Below are positions 7,707-14,014 of a stretch of 14,014 nt of DNA, in pieces (position 1 is the first letter of the stretch; the number at the start of each line of letters is the position of its first letter). The notes below the pieces were generated by a model. The model was not told the origin of the DNA. It did not search any database and saw only the letters and a program-made list of their open reading frames with translations. The translations under genes and the position numbers were made by a program. The stretch comes from JAAFIP01 sp043778205 (GTDB taxonomy: Bacteria > Pseudomonadota > Gammaproteobacteria > Burkholderiales > Burkholderiaceae_C): NCBI GenBank assembly GCA_043778205.1, contig JAYWGO010000124.1, positions 1 to 14,014 on the forward strand, in the 5' to 3' direction.

Positions 7707-8402
7707 TTAAGCCGCTTTGGTCTTGCCGCGCTTTTGCAACCACAGGCCCAATACCACGACAATACCTGCACCTATGATGCCCGCAAAAACAATCGTTTGC
7801 TCGCTCATTTTGCCGAACCAGCCCTCCACAGCGGGATCGGTGAGTAGCATTTCACCAGATAAGAAGCCCAGTAAAGCAGCACCCAGAGTGATAATAATGG
7901 GGAATCGCTCCATCACCTTCATCAGCAAAGTGGAGCCAAAAATAATCAGTGGAATGCTCACTAACAGGCCAATCACCATCAAAGGTATATTACCGTGGGC
8001 TGCTGCTGCTACAGCCAACACGTTGTCCAGGCTCATGACCAGGTCAGCAATCAAAATAGTGCGAATAGCCGCGCCCACGCTGCTGATGGGCTTGCTATGC
8101 CCGTCGTCGTCGCCACCGCCACTTAGCAAATCTACGCCAATGTAGACCAGCAGCAGTGCACCTACAAGTTTTAAATAAGGCAAGGACAATAGTTCTACGG
8201 CAACTATAGTCAGAATAATCCGCATGACGATGGCGGCTGCGCTGCCCCAAAAGATGGCAGGCTTTTGCTGCGCGGGGGTAAGCGATCGGGCAGCCATGGC
8301 GATCACTACAGCGTTGTCGCCAGACAACACTATATTGGCCAAGATAATGGAGCCCAGTGCGCTCCAGATTAAGCCAGAAGATAAATCAAGTCCAAAAAAC
8401 AT
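7707..8402 (-). CDS. TerC-family integral membrane protein
   Basis: The protein has 231 residues and about seven hydrophobic segments. It carries the two repeated family signatures, SGDNAVVIA in the first helix region and SLDNVLAVA in the middle, whose Asp-Asn pairs are the conserved polar residues of TerC/YjbE-type proteins. A Gly/Asp/His-rich loop (LSGGGDDDGHSKP) separates the two halves. Family members are linked to tellurite resistance or manganese/metal ion export; the exact substrate here is unknown, so no gene symbol is given. The start at 8402 is chosen because AAGGA lies seven to eight bases before this ATG; the longer frame to 8432 would need TTG inside a terminator hairpin. It follows sucD on the same strand. 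Confidence 0.9.
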   Translation of the reverse strand: MFFGLDLSSGLIWSALGSIILANIVLSGDNAVVIAMAARSLTPAQQKPAIFWGSAAAIVMRIILTIVAVELLSLPYLKLVGALLLVYIGVDLLSGGGDDDGHSKPISSVGAAIRTILIADLVMSLDNVLAVAAAAHGNIPLMVIGLLVSIPLIIFGSTLLMKVMERFPIIITLGAALLGFLSGEMLLTDPAVEGWFGKMSEQTIVFAGIIGAGIVVVLGLWLQKRGKTKAA

Positions 8403-8430
8403 GGCGAATCCTTGTACGTTTTCTAAATGC

Positions 8431-8456
8431 AAAAAGCGCTGTTACCAGCGCTTTTT
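8431..8456 (-). terminator. intrinsic terminator after sucCD, inside the leader of the TerC-family gene
   Basis: A perfect 11-base stem (AAAAAGCGCTG / CAGCGCTTTTT) with a 4-base loop is followed on the minus strand by the T-run of its own right arm. Being symmetric it could act in both directions, but it lies downstream of the leftward sucC-sucD pair. Its left edge is only 28 bases from the TerC-family ATG. Confidence 0.8.
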
Positions 8457-8464
8457 AAACACAA

Positions 8465-8484
8465 AGCACAGTGTACGCTGTGCT
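8465..8484. repeat. small inverted repeat upstream of the terminator hairpin
   Basis: AGCACAG-TGTACG-CTGTGCT forms a 7-base perfect stem with a 6-base loop. On the leftward transcript it would fold just before the terminator hairpin. Part of its loop side (CAGCG) is complementary to the terminator's CGCTG arm. Confidence 0.5.
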
Positions 8485-8560
8485 GCGGCATTACTTTATG
8501 CGTAAAACTGCTTATGGTCAGGTTGTCGCAAGCTTGGCCGCATTGCAGCTTTTGCCCTGT

Positions 8561-9457
8561 TTACTTCAGCAGTGCTTTCAGCAGCTTGGCCATTTCTGAC
8601 GGGTTGCGTGTGACGGTAAAGCCGCACTCTTCCATCACCGCCAGCTTGGCATCCGCCGTGTCCGCACCGCCGCTGATCAGCGCACCCGCGTGGCCCATGC
8701 GCTTGCCGGGAGGGGCGGTCACGCCGGCAATAAAGCCGACGATGGGTTTTTTCATATTGGCTTTGCACCAGCGGGCGGCATCTGCCTCGTCGGGGCCGCC
8801 AATTTCGCCAATCATGATGACGGCATCGGTGTCTGGGTCGTCGTTAAAGGCTTTCATCACGTCAATGTGCTTAAGGCCATTGATCGGGTCGCCACCAATA
8901 CCGACCGCGCTGGACTGGCCCAAGCCAATTTCGGTGAGTTGCGCTACTGCTTCGTAAGTCAAAGTGCCTGAGCGGCTGACCACGCCGATGCGGCCTTTGC
9001 GGTGGATGTGGCCGGGCATGATGCCGATTTTGATTTCATCAGGCGTGATCAAACCAGGGCAGTTAGGGCCTAGCAATAAGGTCTTTTTGCCGCCAGCGGC
9101 TTCTTTGGCCTTCATGCGGTTGCGCAGCTCGAGCATGTCGCGCACGGGGATGCCTTCGGTAATGCAAATCGCCAAGTCGAGGTTGGCTTCTACAGCTTCC
9201 CAAATAGCAGCGGCTGCGCCTGCGGGCGGCACATAGATCACACTGACAGTCGCGCCCGTGGCGGCAGCGGCTTCGTTGACCGATGCGTAAATGGGGATGT
9301 TAAAAATCGACTCGCCAGCCTTCTTAGGGTTCACGCCCGCGACAAAGCACGCTTTGCCGTTCGCGTATTCTTGGCACTTTTCGGTGTGGAACTGGCCGGT
9401 CTTGCCGGTAATGCCTTGGGTGATGACGCGTGTGTTTTTGTTGATGTAGATAGACAT
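8561..9457 (-). CDS. sucD: succinyl-CoA synthetase (ADP-forming) alpha subunit
   Basis: This 298-residue subunit carries the phospho-histidine of the TCA-cycle enzyme that converts succinyl-CoA, ADP and phosphate to succinate, CoA and ATP. It shows an N-terminal CoA-binding Rossmann region (TRVITQGITGKTG, AGVNPKKAG), GPNCPGLI, GGDPINGLKHID, GEIGG and the active-site GHAGALISGG with its His. Length is normal for the family. The start is supported by AAGGAAG five bases before the ATG, a site that overlaps the sucC stop; nine bases separate the genes, so translation is probably coupled. It forms a heterotetramer with SucC in the cytoplasm. Confidence 0.97.
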   Translation of the reverse strand: MSIYINKNTRVITQGITGKTGQFHTEKCQEYANGKACFVAGVNPKKAGESIFNIPIYASVNEAAAATGATVSVIYVPPAGAAAAIWEAVEANLDLAICITEGIPVRDMLELRNRMKAKEAAGGKKTLLLGPNCPGLITPDEIKIGIMPGHIHRKGRIGVVSRSGTLTYEAVAQLTEIGLGQSSAVGIGGDPINGLKHIDVMKAFNDDPDTDAVIMIGEIGGPDEADAARWCKANMKKPIVGFIAGVTAPPGKRMGHAGALISGGADTADAKLAVMEECGFTVTRNPSEMAKLLKALLK

Positions 9458-9466
9458 GATTCTTCC

Positions 9467-10630
<1,164 letters not shown>

Positions 10631-10702
10631 AGTGTGTTATTCCCAAGTAGTGATGAATTAGGGGCGAAGATAATGATCAAATGGAATGGTGTCGTGCACA
10701 AT

Positions 10703-10724
10703 CTGCATGCAAATTACCATGCAG
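10703..10724. promoter_or_regulatory. inverted repeat in the sucC/argC divergent region
   Basis: CTGCATG and CATGCAG are perfect 7-base arms around an 8-base AT-rich spacer (10710-10717). It lies between the divergent sucC and argC starts and could be an operator, but no regulator is identifiable. Confidence 0.35.
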
Positions 10725-10755
10725 TTACAGCCGGTGAACTGTATCATGTTGCAAT

Positions 10756-10770
10756 GCACAAATATTGTGC
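10756..10770. promoter_or_regulatory. palindrome of GCAC-N7-GTGC type between sucC and argC
   Basis: GCACAA-ATA-TTGTGC is perfectly symmetric in its 6-base arms and is followed by T5 on the plus strand. GCAC-N7-GTGC with an AT-rich centre is the general shape of NtrC binding sites, but no sigma-54 promoter (GG-N10-GC) was found nearby. A weak hairpin is the alternative. The 220-base gap otherwise shows no gene or clear promoter. Confidence 0.3.
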
Positions 10771-10850
10771 TTTTTGCGTACGCCGCCAGTTACAGCGCCA
10801 GCGGTGCGTGATTTTAAAGCCTTTCCATCAGTTTTAAGCGGGACCTGACC

Positions 10851-11774
10851 ATGAGCACAGCAGCAGCAAAAATCTTTATCGACGGTGAAGCTGGCACCAC
10901 TGGCCTGCAAATCCGCGAGCGCCTGGCCGCCATGCCCCAAGTGCAGGTGGTCAGCATCGCGCCCGAGCTGCGCAAAGACCCCGCCGCCAAACGCGCCCTG
11001 ATGGCCAGCGTAGACATGGTTATTTTGTGCCTGCACGACGACGCGGCCCGCGACTCGGTGGCCATGATCGATAGCTTGGAAGGCAAAAAGCCCAAAATCA
11101 TCGACGCATCCACCGCCCACCGCATTGCGCCCGGCTGGGTGTTTGGCTTTCCAGAGCTGTCAAGCGGCCAGCACGCCGCCGTGCAAACCGCCCAGCGCGT
11201 AGGCAACCCCGGCTGCTACGCCACGGGCGCGATAGCCATGCTGCGCCCCTTGGTAGACGCAGGCATTTTGCCCAAAGACTACCCTGTGTGCCTGCCTGCA
11301 GTTAGTGGTTACTCTGGCGGAGGCCGCCAAATGATGGAAGCCTACCAAAAAGGCGAGGCCCCCGCTTACGAGTTGTACGCCCTGGGTCTAAAGCACAAGC
11401 ACATCCCCGAAATCATGGCATACACCGGCATCACCCGCCGCCCCATTTTCATCCCCAGCGTGGGCAATTTTGAGCAAGGCATGCTGGTCGAACTGCCCCT
11501 GCACCTGGATATGCTGCCCGGCAAACCCAGCATCGCCGCCCTGCACGCCGCGTACGCAACACATTACGCAGGCAGCACGTATGTGAGCGTGCACCCCGCG
11601 CCCGAGAACGGCAAGCTAGACGCACTGGCGCTGAACGGCACCAACAACCTGGAAATCCGCGTGTGTGGCAACGACGAGCTAGGCCACGCGGTGGTGGTTG
11701 CGCGGTTGGACAATTTGGGCAAAGGTGCCAGCGGCGCGGCGGTGCAAAACTTGAAGCTGATGCTGGGCTTATAA
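10851..11774 (+). CDS. argC: N-acetyl-gamma-glutamyl-phosphate reductase (short type)
   Basis: This 307-residue enzyme carries out the NADPH-dependent reduction of N-acetyl-glutamyl phosphate in arginine (ornithine) synthesis. The N-terminal nucleotide-binding loop reads FIDGEAGTTG, and the catalytic cysteine is C122 in GNPGCYATGA, followed by PAVSGYSGGGRQMMEAY. Its length matches the shorter ArgC type (about 310 residues) rather than the ~334-residue E. coli type. GGGA lies upstream of the ATG. The last 16 codons (292-307, ending MLGL) are duplicated at 13246-13291, and the stop codon directly follows the repeat, so the 3' end appears to have been rebuilt by an insertion. The copy downstream would have continued as MLGLDS, which may be the original C-terminus. 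Confidence 0.95.
   Translation: MSTAAAKIFIDGEAGTTGLQIRERLAAMPQVQVVSIAPELRKDPAAKRALMASVDMVILCLHDDAARDSVAMIDSLEGKKPKIIDASTAHRIAPGWVFGFPELSSGQHAAVQTAQRVGNPGCYATGAIAMLRPLVDAGILPKDYPVCLPAVSGYSGGGRQMMEAYQKGEAPAYELYALGLKHKHIPEIMAYTGITRRPIFIPSVGNFEQGMLVELPLHLDMLPGKPSIAALHAAYATHYAGSTYVSVHPAPENGKLDALALNGTNNLEIRVCGNDELGHAVVVARLDNLGKGASGAAVQNLKLMLGL
11725..11770 (+). repeat. direct repeat copy 1: 3' end of argC (att-like)
   Basis: These 46 bases match 13246-13291 with one mismatch (C at 11729, T at 13250); the last 41 bases are identical. The match stops at the second base of the final Leu codon of argC (TTA here, TTG in the other copy). Confidence 0.95.
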
Positions 11775-11799
11775 ATTCACCGTTTTGAAGGAAGCACCA

Positions 11800-12618
11800 G
11801 TGATCGCATTTTTTATTGATGCCGATAACTTTTCGTCACCAGTTTGGATTGACGAAGCATTTATATCTTTAGAAGGATGCGAAGGTTCAGTGGCTATTCG
11901 ACGCGCCTACGGCAGCAGCGAGAGCCTTAAAGGGTTGACTGATGCTATGAAGTTGTGGGCGATTAAGCCAATCTTGAATTTATCGCTTTCAAAGAACACC
12001 ACTGACCTTTGTTTAGCTGTGGATGCTATGGAGCTGGCCTGCCAGACATCAGGCCTGAAATTGGTAGTTATTGGCTCTGGCGATGCCGACTTTGTGCCTC
12101 TGGTTGTTCGGCTTAGGGAGAAAGGCATCAGAGTATTTTGCATATCCGAAAAGAGCAAAATGGCGCAAGATGCCATTCCAGCTTACGACCAAGTCATCTA
12201 CGTTGGTAGCAGTCCAGTCGGGCAATTCGACGCAATTGAGGCTGAAAAAGCAGTTTTGACTGTTAAAACATCTACCGATACCCCAGCTAAAAAAGTAGCT
12301 ACGAAAACTACCCAAACTAAAGCAGCTGGAACAACCAAACCTCCGCCTGTTAAAAAAGTGGCCGCCAAAAAAACGGCCGCCAAAAAAACCGCTCAAACAG
12401 GCGAAAAAATCACCATTACTCAAATATTAGATGCAGTACCCAAGCTAAAGACTGGTGAGTGGAATCAACTAAGAGAAGTTGCCAAGCCGCTTCATGACGG
12501 GAAATTGCTGGGCAAAAGTGTTCCATCGACCAAACTTTTCAAAAAGTACCCCAATCATTTTGAGCTTAGGCCTGTAAAGCAACCAAGCGAAGTCAGATTC
12601 ATACTGCCACCTCAGTAA
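11800..12618 (+). CDS. NYN/LabA-type predicted RNase with Lys-rich linker and OST-HTH/LOTUS-like domain
   Basis: The protein has 272 residues from the GTG at 11800, chosen because AAGGAAG (11788-11794) lies six bases before it; a TTG at 11785 would have no binding site. Residues 1-137 form an NYN (PIN-like) domain with the acidic metal-binding set D7 (FIDADN), D69 (NTTDLCLAVDAM) and D95/D97 (GSGDADF), as in LabA/DUF88 proteins predicted to cut RNA. Residues about 160-200 are a disordered Lys/Ala/Thr linker (AKKTAAKK) like histone-H1-type tails. Residues about 202-270 (LREVAKPL, TKLFKKYPNHFEL, VRFI) resemble the winged-helix OST-HTH/LOTUS domain, which binds RNA. It lies inside the argC-flanked block. 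Possible roles are RNA processing or anti-phage defence; neither is shown. Confidence 0.85.
   Translation: MIAFFIDADNFSSPVWIDEAFISLEGCEGSVAIRRAYGSSESLKGLTDAMKLWAIKPILNLSLSKNTTDLCLAVDAMELACQTSGLKLVVIGSGDADFVPLVVRLREKGIRVFCISEKSKMAQDAIPAYDQVIYVGSSPVGQFDAIEAEKAVLTVKTSTDTPAKKVATKTTQTKAAGTTKPPPVKKVAAKKTAAKKTAQTGEKITITQILDAVPKLKTGEWNQLREVAKPLHDGKLLGKSVPSTKLFKKYPNHFELRPVKQPSEVRFILPPQ
12361..12390 (+). repeat. tandem 15-base repeat with two A7 tracts in the linker of the NYN gene
   Basis: GCCGCC-A7-CG is followed directly by GCCGCC-A7-CC (12361-12375, 12376-12390). It encodes AAKKTAAKKT in the linker. The homopolymer runs are potential slippage sites. Confidence 0.85.
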
Positions 12619-12654
12619 CGGTTTGTGGTGAAAGTAATTGCACTAGCAGCAAGC

Positions 12655-12664
12655 GTGAATTCAC
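12655..12664. promoter_or_regulatory. possible operator of the toxin-antitoxin pair
   Basis: GTGAATTCAC is a perfect 10-base palindrome 33 bases before the antitoxin ATG. An imperfect related element (GTGAAAGTAATTGCAC, about 12628-12643) lies upstream. Antitoxins commonly repress their own promoter at such sites. No convincing -35/-10 pair was found. Confidence 0.35.
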
Positions 12665-12697
12665 ACAAAATAGTTGCAGTTGATGTATTCTTCACCC

Positions 12698-12922
12698 ATG
12701 AACACCGCCAACCTCAACTTCAAAACGCTACCAATCTCTGAACGGATTCAGCTCGTGGAAGATATTTGGGACAGCATCGCTGAGGAAACACCGAGTTCGC
12801 TGAATCTATCCGACCCAGAACGAGCTCAATTGCACAAGCGATTTGAGGCGCACCAAGCCGACCCGTCAAGTAGCGTGCCTTGGAATGAGGTGCGCGCAGT
12901 CTTGTTCAAGGGCCAGCCGTAA
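12698..12922 (+). CDS. antitoxin, addiction-module (unstable antitoxin) family
   Basis: The 74-residue protein has the conserved core of the PF09720-type antitoxins: LPISERIQLVEDIWDSIAEE, then a helix with a conserved Arg/Leu/His pattern (ERAQLHKRFEAHQADP) and the C-terminal VPWNEVRA. It would bind and neutralise the toxin encoded directly after it. The ATG at 12698 is preferred because it gives the family's usual length, although no strong ribosome binding site precedes it; ATG at 12683 or TTG at 12674 are alternatives. Its stop codon touches the toxin's ATG, so the two are translated together. Length and gene order (antitoxin first) are normal for type II systems. Confidence 0.88.
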   Translation: MNTANLNFKTLPISERIQLVEDIWDSIAEETPSSLNLSDPERAQLHKRFEAHQADPSSSVPWNEVRAVLFKGQP

Positions 12923-13216
12923 ATGCAGTTGATTTTCCGACCAGAGGCACAAACCGAGCTTCTGGCGGCGCAAGCATGGTACGAGGCGCGGTCGCCAGGA
13001 CTTGGTTTTGAATTTGCACGGGCCGTTGATGCTGCTGTTGCACGCGTGCAGCGCATGCCACTGACGTTCCCTTGTATTGAAGCTGATTTTCGCCATGTAA
13101 TGGCGCGCAAATTTCCGTATTCAATTATTTACCGAGTGACCGATGCGCAGATCATTGTTGTTTCTTGTTTTCACCATCGCCGTAAGCCGGGGTCTTGGCT
13201 AGCTACAGGCGCATAG
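12923..13216 (+). CDS. RelE/ParE-superfamily toxin
   Basis: The 97-residue basic protein has the ParE/RelE pattern: an N-terminal strand (MQLIFRPEAQTELLAAQAWYE), two helices, then the C-terminal sheet with RHVMARKFPYSIIYRV and VVSCFHHRRKPGSW. The FPY-I-YRV and HHRRKP stretches are typical of toxins paired with this antitoxin family. The start directly follows the antitoxin stop (TAA then ATG, no gap). Whether it poisons gyrase or cuts mRNA on ribosomes cannot be told from sequence. It is the last gene of the argC-flanked block and ends 29 bases before the second repeat copy. Its function there may be to keep the block from being lost. Confidence 0.9.
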   Translation: MQLIFRPEAQTELLAAQAWYEARSPGLGFEFARAVDAAVARVQRMPLTFPCIEADFRHVMARKFPYSIIYRVTDAQIIVVSCFHHRRKPGSWLATGA

Positions 13217-13245
13217 CCATGTGTTTTTTAGCTCAGCTCTGTGCT

Positions 13246-13291
13246 GTGCTAGCGGCGCGGCGGTGCAAAACTTGAAGCTGATGCTGGGCTT
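13246..13291 (+). repeat. direct repeat copy 2: argC 3'-end (att-like)
   Basis: Second copy of 11725-11770, 45 of 46 bases identical. Its first part follows unrelated sequence (TTTTTTAGCTCAG... side), so only the end of argC is present. Confidence 0.95.
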
Positions 13292-13301
13292 GGATAGCTA
13301 A
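13246..13301 (+). pseudogene. argC: argC 3'-terminal remnant
   Basis: In the argC frame this stretch reads GASGAAVQNLKLMLGLDS and then a TAA stop at 13299-13301 (the first Ala codon, GCT, spans the single mismatch). It has no start codon or ribosome binding site and is too short to work. The two extra residues compared with the intact argC suggest that this end, not the one at 11774, is the original gene terminus left behind by the insertion. Confidence 0.7.
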
Positions 13302-13329
13302 GCTGATACTACTAATTTAATAGCTATCC
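13292..13329. repeat. inverted repeat directly after the argC remnant repeat
   Basis: GGATAGCTA (13292-13300) and TAGCTATCC (13321-13329) are perfect 9-base arms around a 20-base AT-rich spacer. It begins exactly where the argC direct repeat ends. No T-run follows, so it is not a typical intrinsic terminator. It may be part of a dispersed intergenic repeat. Confidence 0.6.
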
Positions 13330-13390
13330 GTGCAGCATTTCCTTGGGCCATAGCCCTAAAACATGTAAAAACAGGCCACAGCTTTACAAG

Positions 13391-13421
13391 CTAAATGCCA
13401 AAGCAGCGTAGGGGCATTTAG
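13391..13421. repeat. inverted repeat in the intergenic region before the GFA gene
   Basis: CTAAATGCC (13391-13399) and GGCATTTAG (13413-13421) are perfect 9-base arms with a 13-base loop, followed by a smaller TAGGC/GCCTA repeat (13419-13433). The 292-base gap 13217-13508 holds only these repeats and the argC remnant; I see no gene in it. Confidence 0.55.
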
Positions 13422-13508
13422 GCGTATTGCCTAGCGTGCGACTTGGTGCGAAAATTAATTGTAGATTTAGCATACAACCCCTCACTTTTTAACCTGCAGG
13501 CTACCACC

Positions 13509-13901
13509 ATGGCGCAACCTATAACCTACGAAGGCGGCTGCCTTTGCGGCAACATTCGCTTTACTGCCACCGGCCCGGCGTTGAAGCCGCACACCTGCTC
13601 TTGCAAACTGTGCCAGCGCCATTCAGGTGCCTTAACGGTGGCGTGGGTAGAGTTTGCAAGCAGCGATGTGCAATGGACAGGGCCCGGCGGCGTGCCAGCC
13701 ACGTGGCGCTCGTCAAACTACACCAGCCGCGCGTTTTGTGCGCAATGCGGCAGCACCTTGGGCGCTATTGACGACCAACCCGTGGTCGCGCTCACCTTGG
13801 GCGCGTTTGATGCGGTCAACCGCAAAGAACTCAGGCCCGTGTCGCATTCTTATGTGGCCAAGCTGCCTGCTTGGTGGCGAGAGGGCCCTGTAGGTACTTA
13901 A
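13509..13901 (+). CDS. GFA-family (glutathione-dependent formaldehyde-activating enzyme/CENP-V) zinc protein
   Basis: The 130-residue cytoplasmic protein has the zinc-binding cysteines of the GFA fold: GGCLCGNIRF near the start, HTCSCKLCQRHSG (about 29-41) and FCAQCGSTLG (about 77-86). Named members condense formaldehyde with glutathione or are uncharacterised carbon-sulphur lyases; most family members in bacteria have no proven substrate, so only the family is assigned. The ATG at 13509 is preferred over the GTG at 13443 because the family's conserved strand begins a few residues later (ITYEGGCLCG); no strong ribosome binding site is seen. It stands alone, rightward, between the repeat-rich gap and a convergent gene. 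Confidence 0.88.
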   Translation: MAQPITYEGGCLCGNIRFTATGPALKPHTCSCKLCQRHSGALTVAWVEFASSDVQWTGPGGVPATWRSSNYTSRAFCAQCGSTLGAIDDQPVVALTLGAFDAVNRKELRPVSHSYVAKLPAWWREGPVGT

Positions 13902-13913
13902 AACGGCTATTTT

Positions 13914-13927
13914 TGAGTAACTACTCA
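13914..13927. repeat. palindrome between convergent genes
   Basis: TGAGTA-AC-TACTCA is a 14-base palindrome lying in the 28-base gap between the GFA stop and the stop of the leftward gene. A T5 run precedes it on the plus strand instead of following it, so it is a poor terminator candidate. Confidence 0.45.
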
Positions 13928-13929
13928 GG

Positions 13930-14014
13930 TCACCCCACAAACGAAGGTTGAACTGGCTGCCCCTGAAAGACACTGACCAGACAGTCGTGCAGGTTGGCCT
14001 TTTGCTTGCCCATC
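13930..14014 (-). CDS. 3' end of an unidentified leftward gene (partial, cut by window edge)
   Basis: On the minus strand a frame open from the window edge ends at a TGA (complement of 13930-13932) and reads ...GKQKANLHDCLVSVFQGQ and then PVQPSFVG. The residue mix looks like real coding sequence and the position, convergent with the GFA gene, leaves only 28 bases between stops. I do not recognise the family from 27 codons. An in-frame ATG at the very edge is possible but an internal Met is as likely. Confidence 0.4.
   Translation of the reverse strand, partial: MGKQKANLHDCLVSVFQGQPVQPSFVG

Larger units (their letters stand above)
11771..13245. mobile_element. putative small island inserted at the 3' end of argC
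   Basis: The block of about 1475 bases is bounded by the two argC 3'-end repeats and holds an NYN-OST-HTH gene and a toxin-antitoxin pair, all rightward. Its left half is visibly AT-richer than argC (for example 11821-11880 is 24/60 G+C against 34/60 for 11041-11100). Repeats of a gene's 3' end flanking foreign accessory genes are the usual trace of site-specific integration. No integrase or transposase is inside, so it would be a non-autonomous or decayed element. Confidence 0.5.

Noticed and set aside
8403..8432. Longer TerC-family protein starting at TTG 8432
   Set aside because: The start would fall at the base of the terminator hairpin, while the ATG at 8402 has AAGGA at good spacing.
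8403..8560. yybP-ykoY manganese riboswitch upstream of the TerC-family gene
   Set aside because: I looked because such genes often have one, but I could not find its conserved loop motifs; only two simple hairpins are seen.
11771..13245. Integrase or transposase within the argC-flanked block
   Set aside because: The only frames of size are the NYN gene, antitoxin and toxin; no recombinase motifs were found in either strand.
11771..13245. Integron cassette array
   Set aside because: No attC-like imperfect palindrome with the core site was recognised at gene ends, and the flanking repeats are argC coding sequence.
13902..13929. Intrinsic terminator between the convergent genes at the right end
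   Set aside because: The palindrome there has its T-run on the wrong side for the plus strand and an A-run on the minus strand.
13713..13973. Minus-strand 86-codon frame overlapping the GFA gene
   Set aside because: It lies mostly antisense to a clear GFA gene, and a different minus frame (stop at 13930) better fits a neighbouring gene end.

Overview
The window looks like a chromosomal segment of a betaproteobacterium, most likely order Burkholderiales and close to Comamonadaceae. This is inferred from gene content (a ~307-residue ArgC, a sucC-sucD-TerC-family gene order, CHASE2-linked signalling proteins) and base composition, not from a database match. No rRNA, tRNA, CRISPR array, transposase or integrase is visible.

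Positions 1-30 hold only the first ten codons of a leftward gene. Positions 153-7528 hold five leftward genes separated by 15-34 bases, very probably one operon. In order of transcription they are a membrane CHASE2 Ser/Thr protein kinase, a PP2C phosphatase, an FHA-domain protein, a membrane CHASE2 class III adenylate cyclase, and a metallo-beta-lactamase-fold enzyme resembling cyclic-nucleotide phosphodiesterases. Read together this is a two-currency signalling cassette: a kinase and phosphatase write and erase phospho-threonine, the FHA protein can read it, and a cyclase plus putative phosphodiesterase make and break cAMP. Both membrane enzymes carry the same type of extracytoplasmic sensor. 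The kinase tail and the FHA linker share a short FEKT-containing motif that could be a common phospho-acceptor site.

Positions 7707-10630 hold, still leftward, a TerC-family membrane protein and the succinyl-CoA synthetase pair sucC-sucD. A strong intrinsic terminator sits between sucD and the TerC gene, so close to the latter's start that it may control it. After a divergent intergenic region with two palindromes, argC runs rightward (10851-11774).

The most unusual structure lies at 11725-13301. The last 46 bases of argC are repeated (45/46 identical) about 1.5 kb downstream. Between the copies lies a compact, visibly AT-richer block with an NYN/LabA-type predicted RNase fused through a Lys/Ala linker to a probable OST-HTH/LOTUS domain, then a toxin-antitoxin pair (unstable-antitoxin family plus RelE/ParE toxin). 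This has the shape of a small island integrated at the 3' end of argC with the end of the gene restored. The right end holds an intergenic region rich in inverted repeats, a GFA-family zinc protein, and the last 27 codons of an unidentified leftward gene.
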